From Bacteroidota bacterium (GTDB taxonomy: Bacteria; Bacteroidota; Ignavibacteria; Ignavibacteriales; Ignavibacteriaceae): 64,000 nt of DNA. Made by a program: the position numbers and the translations under genes. The stretch's first letter is position 1. Every line of letters begins with the position of its first letter. Positions 45,702 through 53,343 of this stretch are shown one piece after another. The notes under the pieces are model-generated. The model did no database searches and had not been told where the DNA came from. It was given only the letters and a program-made list of their open reading frames with translations. Where the stretch lies: NCBI GenBank assembly GCA_021824145.1, contig JAKALM010000011.1, positions 53,259-117,258 on the forward strand. The letters are read 5' to 3'.

Positions 45702-46307
45702 ATGAAGAAAGGAATGATAATAGGTTGTTCCATTGCCGGGGGCGTTCTTTTAATTGTAGCTATTTTTGTTATGTGGGGTATCAGTACTTATAACAATTTA
45801 GTAACACTTAATGAATCGGTCAATCAGAGCTGGAGTCAGGTAGAAAATCAGTATCAGCGGCGTACAGATCTTATTCCTAATCTTGTAAATACTGTAAAAG
45901 GTTATGCGAATTTTGAAAAAAGCGTTTTAACGCAAGTAACAGAAGCTAGGGCAAGCGTTGGAAGTGTTAAAGCTACGAAAGAAATTCTTGATGATCCTGA
46001 TGCATTCCAAAAATTCCAAGCTGCTCAGGGTCAATTAAGCGGTGCACTTTCAAGGCTGCTTGTTACAGTTGAAAATTATCCAGATTTAAAAGCAAACGAA
46101 AATTTTCTTCAATTGCAGGCACAATTGGAAGGTACTGAAAATAGAATTGCTGTAGAAAGAAGAAAATTCAATGAAACTGTGCAAAGTTATAATACTACTA
46201 TAAAAAGATTTCCAAGTTCAATTTTAGCAAATGTTTTTGGATTTAGGGACAAACAGTACTTTAGAGCAACAGCTGGTTCTGAAACACCACCCAAAGTAGA
46301 ATTCTAA
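45702..46307 (+). CDS. lemA: LemA family membrane protein
   Basis: A 201-residue protein with an N-terminal membrane helix (about 7-27) and a long helical domain containing SWSQVENQYQRRTDLIPNLVNTVKGYA, shown here only in part as QVENQYQRRTDLIPNLV, the LemA signature. RKFNETVQSYNTTIKRFP is the second conserved block. TTGGAGG lies just before the ATG. The TPM-domain gene follows 5 bases later, a pairing common in many phyla. The molecular role is unknown. Confidence 0.94.
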   Translation: MKKGMIIGCSIAGGVLLIVAIFVMWGISTYNNLVTLNESVNQSWSQVENQYQRRTDLIPNLVNTVKGYANFEKSVLTQVTEARASVGSVKATKEILDDPDAFQKFQAAQGQLSGALSRLLVTVENYPDLKANENFLQLQAQLEGTENRIAVERRKFNETVQSYNTTIKRFPSSILANVFGFRDKQYFRATAGSETPPKVEF

Positions 46308-46312
46308 ATCGA

Positions 46313-47026
46313 ATGAAAAAACTATTTCTTTTCTTATTCTTTTTTTCTGTTGGATATGCGCAACAAGAATTTCCGGTTCTAAAAAATTATGCAAATGATT
46401 TTACCGGGACATTAAATCAAGATCAGCTAGAAGATTTAAATTACCAGCTAAAAACCTTTGATGATTCTACTTCAAATCAACTTGTTTTCTTAATGATTCC
46501 AACTTTGAATGATTATCCTTTGGAAGAATATGCAAATGAAACTGCTATAAAAAATAAAATCGGAACAAAAAAAAATGATAATGGAATTTTATTTGTAGTT
46601 GTTAAAAATGATAAGAAACTTAGAATTGAAGTTGGCTACGGACTTGAGGGTGCTTTACCAGATGCTCTGGCCAGTTCAATAATCCGAAATGTTGTTGTTC
46701 CGTACTTTAAGCAAAATGATTTTTTTGATGGAATTTCGGCGGGTATAAATGCTATAATTCTTGCTACCAAAGGGGAATACAAAGCAGAAAAACATACACA
46801 TGCTCATGATTCAATTTCTGGAATTACGACTTTAATTTTTATAGTCTTTTTTATTATAACATTCTTCCGCCGAGGAAGAAGAAGTTTTGGCGGACCATTT
46901 TTCTTTGGTGGATTTGGGGGAGGAGGATTCAGCAGCGGAGGTTTTTCTGGTGGTGGCTTTGGCGGTGGAGGATTCTCTGGCGGCGGAGGTAGTTTTGGCG
47001 GTGGCGGTGCAAGCGGAGGCTGGTAA
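46313..47026 (+). CDS. TPM-domain (YgcG-like) membrane protein with Gly-rich tail
   Basis: A 237-residue protein: signal peptide (LFLFFFSVGYAQ), TPM domain (about 20-150) with YPLEEYANETAIKNKIG, NDNGILFVVVKNDKKLRIEVGYGLEG in part, and a closing IINVV-like strand replaced by IIRNVVVPYFK. A membrane helix lies at about 168-184, and a Gly/Ser/Phe-rich tail of 45 residues ends the protein. TPM proteins are found with LemA. Some are linked to photosystem II repair or stress, but no role can be given here. Confidence 0.9.
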   Translation: MKKLFLFLFFFSVGYAQQEFPVLKNYANDFTGTLNQDQLEDLNYQLKTFDDSTSNQLVFLMIPTLNDYPLEEYANETAIKNKIGTKKNDNGILFVVVKNDKKLRIEVGYGLEGALPDALASSIIRNVVVPYFKQNDFFDGISAGINAIILATKGEYKAEKHTHAHDSISGITTLIFIVFFIITFFRRGRRSFGGPFFFGGFGGGGFSSGGFSGGGFGGGGFSGGGGSFGGGGASGGW

Positions 47027-47183
47027 AAAATATTAATCACTTTATACCTTTTACGTTGATGTTTGGTTAAGGTTTTAGTAAAATTGTTCGGAAGTTTTCA
47101 TTAACTTTTTAATAAATTTTAAATTAAATATTTTTCTTCCTTTTATAGGAAAGTCATTTAACAATGAAAAGGAGAATTACTAA

Positions 47184-47516
47184 ATGGCAATAATGATAAC
47201 TGAAGAATGCATAAATTGCGGCGCTTGTGAACCAGAATGCCCAAACACTGCTATTTATGAAGGTGGTGCAACTTGGGAACTTGCTGGAAAGACTTATGGT
47301 GAAGGCGATGCGGCTCCTTCTGGTGCTAGTGGATTTTTTTCTTCTGATTTCTTTTATATTGTACCAGATAAGTGCACTGAATGTAAAGGTTTTCACGATG
47401 AACCGCAATGTGCTGCTGTCTGTCCGGTTGATTGTTGTATCCCAGATCCAAAACATGTTGAAGATGAAGCTACTTTATTAGCTCGAAAAGAATATCTTGA
47501 TGGGATCGGGAGATAA
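47184..47516 (+). CDS. 2[4Fe-4S] ferredoxin (first copy)
   Basis: A 110-residue ferredoxin of the YfhL-like type. Cluster ligands: [12 protein letters not shown] (Cys10, 13, 16, 20) and, after a spacer of about 45 residues rich in Gly/Phe, [15 protein letters not shown] and VCPVDCC. The second site has a C-x2-C-x8-C-x3-C form with extra cysteines. It probably serves as a low-potential electron carrier. It is about 83% identical (91 of 110) to the copy at 47833. Each copy has its own terminator, so they are separate transcription units. Confidence 0.94.
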   Translation: MAIMITEECINCGACEPECPNTAIYEGGATWELAGKTYGEGDAAPSGASGFFSSDFFYIVPDKCTECKGFHDEPQCAAVCPVDCCIPDPKHVEDEATLLARKEYLDGIGR

Positions 47517-47832
47517 TTTTAAGACTATTTCATTAAAATGGACATCAACTGATGTCCATTTTTTATTTCAAACAAAATATTATTCTAATTTTTCCACCAG
47601 ACCAATTTAGAGAATGTAAATTATTTGAATTCTCAATTGTGAAAAATCAATCCAAAAAAAAGTTTAAACTTTTAGCTCCAATCCTTTAATTTTATAAAAA
47701 CATAATTATTCAATGAATTTTTAACCAAATTGAAATCTTGGCATAAAATTAGAGTGTTTTAGCAAAATTTGCATTGAAATTAACTTTTAAAAATTAAACT
47801 ATAATATTTAACGATTTAAGGAGATAGAAAAA
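47517..47832. other. Intergenic region between the two ferredoxin copies
   Basis: 316 bases without a gene. It contains the terminator of the first ferredoxin at its left end. The rest is AT-rich and presumably carries the promoter of the second copy; AAGGAG lies just before its ATG. No other RNA, repeat or ORF was supported. A TTGGCAT at about 47738 resembles half of a sigma-54 site, but the -12 GC is missing. Confidence 0.6.
47535..47564 (+). terminator. Rho-independent terminator after ferredoxin copy 1
   Basis: AAAATGGACATC (47535-47546) pairs with GATGTCCATTTT (47551-47562), loop AACT, then more T. A 12-base perfect stem. Confidence 0.92.
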
Positions 47833-48165
47833 ATGGCCATCAAAATAACTGAAGAATGTATTAATTGCGGTGCATGCGAACCAGAATGCCCAAATAATGC
47901 AATCTATGAAGGCGGAACAAGTTGGGAGTTTGCTGGTAAAACTTATGGTGAAGGTGATGCTGCACCATCTGGAGCTAATGGATTCTTTTCAAATGATTAT
48001 TTTTATGTTGTTCCTGATAAATGTACCGAATGCAAAGGATTTCATGATGCACCTCAATGTCAAGAAGTTTGTCCTGTTGACTGCTGTGTAACAGACCCAA
48101 ATCATGTTGAAGATGAAGCAGCTTTGTTACAGAAAAAAGATTATTTAGACGGTATTGGCAGATAA
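47833..48165 (+). CDS. 2[4Fe-4S] ferredoxin (second copy)
   Basis: A 110-residue paralog of the ferredoxin at 47184, same length and no gaps, with all cluster cysteines kept ([34 protein letters not shown]). The 19 differences are mostly conservative or in the tail. ATG 47833 is preceded by AAGGAG. Its own terminator follows. Keeping both copies suggests different expression or different redox partners, which is inference. Confidence 0.94.
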   Translation: MAIKITEECINCGACEPECPNNAIYEGGTSWEFAGKTYGEGDAAPSGANGFFSNDYFYVVPDKCTECKGFHDAPQCQEVCPVDCCVTDPNHVEDEAALLQKKDYLDGIGR

Positions 48166-48183
48166 ATTATAAAAATGCTTTAG

Positions 48184-48216
48184 TGGGCATCTATTTCACG
48201 ATGCCCAATCTTTTCT
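48184..48216 (+). terminator. Probable terminator after ferredoxin copy 2
   Basis: TGGGCATC (48184-48191) and GATGCCCA (48200-48207) form an 8-base stem with an 8-base loop; the following tract ATCTTTT is only partly T. Confidence 0.7.
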
Positions 48217-48320
48217 CCTCACTTCTTGATTAAATTGATCACCTTTTCCATTTTTTCTTCCTAAGTTATATAATTAACTTTGCAAATGAATTCGCTTTAG
48301 CTAATTAAATTTGAATAAAA

Positions 48321-49166
48321 ATGAAAATAGGTAAATATAATTTACATTTTATAAATTCAGGATACTTTTCTTTAGATGGAGGCGCAATGTTTGGTATTAT
48401 TCCTAAACCATTGTGGGAAAAATCTAACCCTCCAGATATAAATAACAGAATTAAATTAGCAACTAGAAATTTGGTTTTAACCGATGGCAAAAAAAATATT
48501 CTAATTGATACTGGAATGGGTAATAAGTGGGATGACCGCTCAAAATCAATTTATGAAATTCAACAAAATACATTTTTGCTAATAGATGAATTATCAAAGT
48601 TAAATATTAAACCTGATGCAATAACTGATGTTATATTAACTCATCTTCATTTTGATCATACCGGCGGTTCGACAATTGTTAAAGATGGAAAATTAAATCC
48701 TACTTTTCCTAATGCAAAATATTATGTCCAGAAAAAAAATTATGATTGGGCACTCAATCCATCAGAGAAAGATAAAGGAAGTTACATAAAAGAGAATTTT
48801 CTACCATTAAACGAATATGGTAATTTAGTTTTTATCAATGGTGAAGAATTTTTTGATGATGAAATTCAACTCTTAATTGTAAATGGACATACTTTTTCAC
48901 AACAACTAATAAAAATTTCAGATTCATCAAATATTTTAGTTTTCTGCGGTGATCTATTCCCAACTTCTTCTCATATTCATTTGCCTTATATAATGGGTTA
49001 TGATTTGCAGCCGCTTGTAACGCTTGAAGAAAAGAAAAAAATTCTTAACAAAGCTGTTGACGAAAATTGGAAATTATTTTTTGAACACGATCCCGAAACA
49101 GTTTTTGCAACAGTTGTCAAAACCGATAAAGGCTTTAAGATTAATGAAAAATTCTCAGGATTCTAA
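48321..49166 (+). CDS. Metallo-beta-lactamase-fold hydrolase
   Basis: A 281-residue cytoplasmic protein with no signal peptide. The metal motif HLHFDHTGG has His108, His110, Asp112 and His113; NGHTFSQQ provides the next His, CGDLFPTSSHIH the bridging Asp, and FEHDPE the last His. The pattern fits the quorum-quenching lactonase/MBL hydrolase group. The substrate is unknown. The 3' end overlaps the Rieske gene by 23 bases. Confidence 0.86.
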   Translation: MKIGKYNLHFINSGYFSLDGGAMFGIIPKPLWEKSNPPDINNRIKLATRNLVLTDGKKNILIDTGMGNKWDDRSKSIYEIQQNTFLLIDELSKLNIKPDAITDVILTHLHFDHTGGSTIVKDGKLNPTFPNAKYYVQKKNYDWALNPSEKDKGSYIKENFLPLNEYGNLVFINGEEFFDDEIQLLIVNGHTFSQQLIKISDSSNILVFCGDLFPTSSHIHLPYIMGYDLQPLVTLEEKKKILNKAVDENWKLFFEHDPETVFATVVKTDKGFKINEKFSGF

Positions 49167-49512
49167 AATTTCTAGCGTTAATGAATTAGAAGGATTTACA
49201 AAAATTTGTTTGGTCGAAAATTTAAGAGAAAAGCACGGACAAAAATTTTTTGTAAATGAAACTGAAATTGCTGTATTCAAAGTTGAAGGAGAAATTTTTG
49301 CTTTGAATAATGTTTGTCCACACCAGCATACTTCAATGATTTACGAAGGATTTATTGAAGATGGCTGTATTGTTTGCCCAGCTCATGGTTGGATGTTTAA
49401 CTTAAAAACTGGGAGAATGCCAACGGATAAAAAAGGTCTTGATACTTATCCGGTGAAAATTATTGATAATCAAGTTTTTGTTAAAGTTATAAAAAAAGAA
49501 TGGAATTGGTGA
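49144..49512 (+). CDS. Rieske [2Fe-2S] protein, small ferredoxin-like
   Basis: A 122-residue soluble Rieske protein. Cluster ligands are CPHQH (Cys58, His60) and CPAHG (Cys78, His81). It resembles NirD-like or dioxygenase-ferredoxin components. The open frame reaches 49024 inside the hydrolase gene, but the first 40 residues of that version are unlike the family, so ATG 49144 is preferred. No oxygenase or nitrite reductase partner is adjacent. queG follows 28 bases later. Confidence 0.88.
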   Translation: MKNSQDSKISSVNELEGFTKICLVENLREKHGQKFFVNETEIAVFKVEGEIFALNNVCPHQHTSMIYEGFIEDGCIVCPAHGWMFNLKTGRMPTDKKGLDTYPVKIIDNQVFVKVIKKEWNW

Positions 49513-49540
49513 TTTAGAAAAATCATAATTTATTTTTTAA

Positions 49541-50464
49541 ATGATCATTACAAATGAAATAGTTATTCAAAAAGCAAAAGAAATCGGATTTGACCTTGTA
49601 GGCTTTGCAAAAGCTGATGAGCTAAAAGAAGAAATCGATAAACTAGAAACATGGTTGTCGAACGGATTTCAAGCTGGCATGTCCTATATGGAAAGAAACG
49701 TTGAGAAAAGAAAAAACGTTAAAAATATTCTTCCAAATTCTAAAAGTGTAATTTCACTTGGACTTAATTACTACACAAAAAAAATTTTTTCAAACAAAAA
49801 TAATTTAGGAAAAGTATCTCGATATGCTTGGGGAGTTGACTATCATTTAATTATTTGGGAAAAATTATCTCTGCTAGAAAAAGAATTAAAAGAAATTGAT
49901 CCTTTGTTTGAATCAATGTCTTATGTGGATACTGGCCCAGTAATGGATAAAAGTTGGGCGGTAAAAGCCGGTTTAGGTTGGCTTGGAAAACATACGAATG
50001 TTATTAATAAAAATTATGGAAGCTGGATATTCTTATCGACAATTTTAACTAATTATGAATTTAAATATTCCACTCAAATTATAGATCATTGCGGAACTTG
50101 TACAGCTTGTATTGATGCTTGTCCAACGGATGCTATTGTTCAAGATTATATTGTGGATGCGAATAAATGTATTTCGTATTTAACCATTGAGAATAAAAAT
50201 GAAATACCTGCTGAATTTAAAAACAAATTTGAAAATTGGATTTTCGGATGCGATATTTGTCAAGACGTATGTCCATGGAATTCAAAATTTTCAACTGTAA
50301 CTCAAATTGAAGATTTTTTCCCTTCTACTGGAAATGGACAATTAAATTTAGATGAAATTATAAATATGAATGAAGAAGAATTTAAAATCAGGTTTGAAAG
50401 AAGTCCGATAAAAAGAACAAAATTAAGTGGACTAAAACGAAATGCGAAATTTATTAAATCATAA
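49541..50464 (+). CDS. queG: Epoxyqueuosine reductase
   Basis: Last step of queuosine tRNA modification, a cobalamin- and iron-sulfur-dependent reductase. It has FGC-type signatures AVKAGLGWLGKHTNVI and two [4Fe-4S] motifs, CGTCTACIDACPTDA and FGCDICQDVCPWN. At 307 residues it is the short form without the C-terminal HEAT repeats of some homologs. ATG 49541. No queA, tgt or queC-F is in the window. Confidence 0.95.
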   Translation: MIITNEIVIQKAKEIGFDLVGFAKADELKEEIDKLETWLSNGFQAGMSYMERNVEKRKNVKNILPNSKSVISLGLNYYTKKIFSNKNNLGKVSRYAWGVDYHLIIWEKLSLLEKELKEIDPLFESMSYVDTGPVMDKSWAVKAGLGWLGKHTNVINKNYGSWIFLSTILTNYEFKYSTQIIDHCGTCTACIDACPTDAIVQDYIVDANKCISYLTIENKNEIPAEFKNKFENWIFGCDICQDVCPWNSKFSTVTQIEDFFPSTGNGQLNLDEIINMNEEEFKIRFERSPIKRTKLSGLKRNAKFIKS

Positions 50465-50572
50465 AGTAAGGTTATTAAAAATGAAACCATTTCAAAATAT
50501 TTGAATCCTATCTTTATAAAAATTAAATTTTAATTAAATTGAATTAAAGTATTCTGAATTATTGGAGAATAT

Positions 50573-51520
50573 ATGTCATCTGAAAATCATCATAAAGTTG
50601 TAATTATCGGTTCTGGCCCAGCAGGTTTTACTGCTGCAATTTATACTGGTAGAGCAAATTTAAATCCTGTTATATTTGAAGGGATGCAGCCAGGCGGGCA
50701 ATTAACCATAACCACCGAAGTTGAAAATTATCCCGGTTTTGAAAACGGAATTATGGGACCGGAGTTAATGGATACTATGCGCAACCAAGCTCAACGTTTT
50801 GGAGCGAAATCTATTTACAAAGAAGTTACCGAAGTAGATTTTTCTAAACGTCCATTTACAATTAAAACTTATGATGACGTTCATACTGCTGATGCTGTCA
50901 TAATTTCAACAGGTGCTTCTGCAAGACTTTTAGGAATTGAATCTGAAAATAAATTTATGGGCTATGGCGTTTCTGCTTGTGCTACTTGTGATGGATTTTT
51001 CTTCAAAGACCAAAAAGTGATTGTAGTTGGCGGCGGTGATACAGCAATGGAAGAAGCAAATTTCTTAACTAAGTTCGCTTCTGAAGTTATAGTGGTTCAC
51101 AGAAGAGATGAATTTAGAGCTTCCAGAATAATGCATGAACGAGCAAAGAAAAATCCCAAAATAAAATTTGCAATGAACAAAGTAATAAAAGAAGTTTTAG
51201 GCAAGGAAGAGAATGGAAGAAAAACAATGACAGGTGTTCTCCTGGAAGATACAAAAGATCATTCAACTCAGAAATTAGATGCTGATGGTTTATTTATAGC
51301 GATTGGACATAAACCAAACACAGAATTGTTCAAAGGAATTTTAGATATGGATGAAACTGGTTATTTAAAAGTAAAACCTGGTTCAACTTACACTAATATT
51401 CCTGGTGTTTTTGCCGCTGGTGATGTTGCTGATAAGACTTATCGACAGGCAATTACTGCTGCTGGTACGGGCTGTATGGCGGCAATCGATGTTGAAAGAT
51501 GGCTTGAAACTTTGGATTAA
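50573..51520 (+). CDS. trxB: Thioredoxin-disulfide reductase
   Basis: Low-molecular-weight thioredoxin reductase of 315 residues. FAD-binding GSGPAGFTAAIYTGRA is near the start, the redox pair is CATCDGFF, NADPH-binding is VVGGGDTAMEEANFL, and the C-terminal FAD motif is GVFAAGDVADKTYRQAITAAG. TTGGAG precedes ATG 50573. It ends at a strong hairpin terminator. Confidence 0.97.
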   Translation: MSSENHHKVVIIGSGPAGFTAAIYTGRANLNPVIFEGMQPGGQLTITTEVENYPGFENGIMGPELMDTMRNQAQRFGAKSIYKEVTEVDFSKRPFTIKTYDDVHTADAVIISTGASARLLGIESENKFMGYGVSACATCDGFFFKDQKVIVVGGGDTAMEEANFLTKFASEVIVVHRRDEFRASRIMHERAKKNPKIKFAMNKVIKEVLGKEENGRKTMTGVLLEDTKDHSTQKLDADGLFIAIGHKPNTELFKGILDMDETGYLKVKPGSTYTNIPGVFAAGDVADKTYRQAITAAGTGCMAAIDVERWLETLD

Positions 51521-51525
51521 AAAAT

Positions 51526-51550
51526 AAGCCGGTTATTAACCGGCTTTTCT
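51526..51550. terminator. Bidirectional terminator between trxB and the DUF6249 gene
   Basis: AAGCCGGTT (51526-51534) and AACCGGCTT (51538-51546) form a perfect 9-base stem with a 3-base loop. TTTTCTTTT follows on the plus strand, and the complementary strand reads into ATTTTTT, so both convergent genes can use it. Confidence 0.93.
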
Positions 51551-51551
51551 T

Positions 51552-51899
51552 TTATTTATTAGATTGTAATTTTTTTGAAACTACATTTGCTGCAACAAAA
51601 CCAAGTCCAGTCAAAGTAAATAAAGTAAAAGGTACCCAATAATCTTTATCAGTATAATCTTGCAAAATTAAGCCAAGACCTAGTCCTAATCCGAACCCAA
51701 ATGAAATTATTCCGATTTTAGTTAAGATGTAAGGATCTTTTTTAGTTTCAAAGTATTGTTTAATTGCGGCTGCATCCAGCCCTTTCTCAATCAACAATTG
51801 CTTTTCCCGAGAACGGAAATAAAAATAAGTTACGAAAATTAATCCCACAACTATAATAAAAATTATAGGTATAAAAACTCCAATTACGCCAGGGTTCAT
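51552..51899 (-). CDS. DUF6249-like small membrane protein
   Basis: A 115-residue protein with an N-terminal membrane helix (about 5-26), a cytoplasmic-looking helix (REKQLLIEKGLDAAAIKQYF) and two further hydrophobic segments (GIISFGFGLGLGLGLIL; PFTLFTLTGLGFVAANVV). This layout fits the DUF6249 family found next to ECF sigma factors in Bacteroidota. GGAG precedes ATG 51899. It is divergent from the ECF operon, and two promoter-like elements that match the sigma gene's own element point at it. The function is unknown. Confidence 0.75.
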   Translation of the reverse strand: MNPGVIGVFIPIIFIIVVGLIFVTYFYFRSREKQLLIEKGLDAAAIKQYFETKKDPYILTKIGIISFGFGLGLGLGLILQDYTDKDYWVPFTLFTLTGLGFVAANVVSKKLQSNK

Positions 51900-51931
51900 T
51901 TTAATTCTCCTTTCATTTCTTCAATAATTCA

Positions 51932-51958
51932 GACTAATATTTTTCTTTTATGGTTACA
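51932..51958 (-). promoter_or_regulatory. ECF-type promoter element facing the DUF6249 gene
   Basis: Read on the minus strand: TGTAAC (51958-51953), a 17-base spacer, then AGTC (51935-51932). The spacer begins CAT, as in the element facing the sigma gene. A start near 51925 would leave a leader of about 25 bases containing AGGAG before ATG 51899. Confidence 0.6.
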
Positions 51959-51993
51959 ATGTTTTTTAATAAATTTTCTGTTCTAATTGTTAA

Positions 51994-52020
51994 GACAATA
52001 CTAAGCTTGATAAGGTTACA
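51994..52020 (-). promoter_or_regulatory. Second ECF-type promoter element facing the DUF6249 gene
   Basis: On the minus strand: TGTAAC (52020-52015), 17-base spacer, then TGTC (51997-51994). Same -35 sequence and spacing as the other two elements, with T in place of A in the -10. Confidence 0.45.
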
Positions 52021-52098
52021 AAATTGATTTTCTTTATACTTGTTTATATCTTATAAAAAGAAATTTCAAAAACATAACTGAGAATTATTTGGTTTTAC

Positions 52099-52125
52099 TG
52101 TAACCATTTTTCTTTTTGGGGAGTC
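52099..52125 (+). promoter_or_regulatory. ECF-type promoter element facing the sigma gene
   Basis: TGTAAC (52099-52104), a 17-base spacer, AGTC (52122-52125). TGTAAC resembles known ECF -35 boxes such as that of Bacillus SigX. The start site would fall about five bases before ATG 52137, giving an almost leaderless message. This is a caution, or a real feature. Confidence 0.5.
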
Positions 52126-52136
52126 ATAATATTACG

Positions 52137-52703
52137 ATGAAAAACCTTACTGACATTGAAATTATCGAATCTGTAAAAAAAGGAAATCATTCAGATTTTG
52201 CTTTGATTATTGATAGGTATAAGAATAAAGCTTTTTCTTTATTAACAAGAATGTTAAAGAATGAAATGGAAGCTGAAGAAGTTCTTCAAGATTGTTTTTT
52301 GAAAGCTTTTAATTCGCTTGCAAATTTTAGGCAAGAAGCTAAATTTTCTACTTGGTTTTATCGAATAGTTTATAATACTGGATTAACAAAACTTTCAAGT
52401 ACAAAAAGGAAAATTGAAAGCGAAATGGCATCAATAGATGATCATTTGGAAATTAAAAGCGAACACGATTTTAGAATTGCCGAGCAAAAAGATTTTTCAA
52501 AATTTATTCAATCCCAAGTTGAAAAATTGCCAGTAAAGTATGCATCGGTAATAAATATGTTTTATTTGGATAATATGACTTGTGAGGAAATAAGTGAAGT
52601 GATGGAAACTTCAGTTTCAAATGTAAAGGTTATGCTTTATAGGTCAAGAAATGAATTAAAAAATCTTTTGTTAAAATTTAAATACTCTGAGGAATTGTTA
52701 TGA
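52137..52703 (+). CDS. ECF RNA polymerase sigma factor
   Basis: A 188-residue sigma-70 family ECF factor. Region 2 has the core-binding AEEVLQDCFLKAFNSLANFR and the -10 recognition segment FSTWFYRIVYNT; region 4 has VINMFYLDNMTCEEISEVM and SNVKVMLYRSRNELK. ATG 52137 gives the normal family start; TTG 52116 is possible but unlikely. GGGGAG lies 13 bases before the ATG, rather far. The stop overlaps the next gene as ATGA, which is the usual coupling of sigma and anti-sigma. Confidence 0.94.
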   Translation: MKNLTDIEIIESVKKGNHSDFALIIDRYKNKAFSLLTRMLKNEMEAEEVLQDCFLKAFNSLANFRQEAKFSTWFYRIVYNTGLTKLSSTKRKIESEMASIDDHLEIKSEHDFRIAEQKDFSKFIQSQVEKLPVKYASVINMFYLDNMTCEEISEVMETSVSNVKVMLYRSRNELKNLLLKFKYSEELL

Positions 52704-53227
52704 TTCAATTGAGTGATGAATTATTAAATAAATATATTGATGGCGAATTAGAAGAATCGGCTCTGAAAGAAATTCATGAACAACTTAAAAAATCTGAGTC
52801 TGACAGAAGACGGTTGGCTGCTTTGCAAACAATCCACAGCGAACTAGCCAGTTTGAAGATGTATCAAGTTTCCGAAGATTTTACATCAAGTGTTATGTTC
52901 AAGGTTCGCAAAAATTTAAAAGTTGTTCGCAAAGATCGAAATTTTATTTTTTCAATAGTTACAATTTTTATTGCAATTAGCTTAATAATTTTTGGCTATC
53001 TTATTGATTGGGCTATTGGACAGAGCAGCGGAATTGGTGTACTTACTGAAAATATTAATAATTATGTGAATACTTTTATTGGTTCATTTTCAATTGTTAA
53101 AGATCTCTTTACAACTAAAAATTTATCGATAATTGGTTCGATATTTTCTTTTGGAATAATTATCAGCGGATATCTATTTTTTGAAAGTTTAAAACAAAGT
53201 AAAAGGAATTTAAGTAAGCTGCATTAA
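52700..53227 (+). CDS. Putative anti-sigma factor, membrane-bound
   Basis: A 175-residue protein. The N-terminal 60 residues (LLNKYIDGELEESALKEIHEQL) resemble the anti-sigma domain of ECF regulators. The zinc-finger cysteines of ZAS proteins (H-x3-C-x2-C) are missing: after the His come Glu-Gln-Leu-Lys. Two membrane segments follow (about 84-102 and 146-164) with a periplasmic loop of some 40 residues between them. It is coupled to the sigma gene by ATGA. The role rests on context plus the N-terminal pattern. Confidence 0.78.
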   Translation: MIQLSDELLNKYIDGELEESALKEIHEQLKKSESDRRRLAALQTIHSELASLKMYQVSEDFTSSVMFKVRKNLKVVRKDRNFIFSIVTIFIAISLIIFGYLIDWAIGQSSGIGVLTENINNYVNTFIGSFSIVKDLFTTKNLSIIGSIFSFGIIISGYLFFESLKQSKRNLSKLH

Positions 53228-53256
53228 AAAGATTTTTAAAAATTTATTTTTTCGCG

Positions 53257-53284
53257 AACGGTTATCAAATGATAACCGTTTTTG
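53257..53284 (+). terminator. Rho-independent terminator after the sigma/anti-sigma operon
   Basis: AACGGTTATC (53257-53266) pairs with GATAACCGTT (53271-53280), loop of four, followed by TTTG and more T. Confidence 0.9.
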
Positions 53285-53343
53285 TTTTAAATTTGTAATA
53301 GTGATTCTTTATTCCAATTTTTATTTTTCATAAAGAGCAGATT

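Noticed and set aside
46804..47040. Proline-rich minus-strand ORF opposite the TPM gene
   Set aside because: It is the complement of the Gly-rich tail codons of the TPM protein; no start context or family.
47735..47755. Possible sigma-54 promoter upstream of ferredoxin copy 2 (TTGGCAT)
   Set aside because: The -24 half is fair but the -12 GC is absent at the required spacing.
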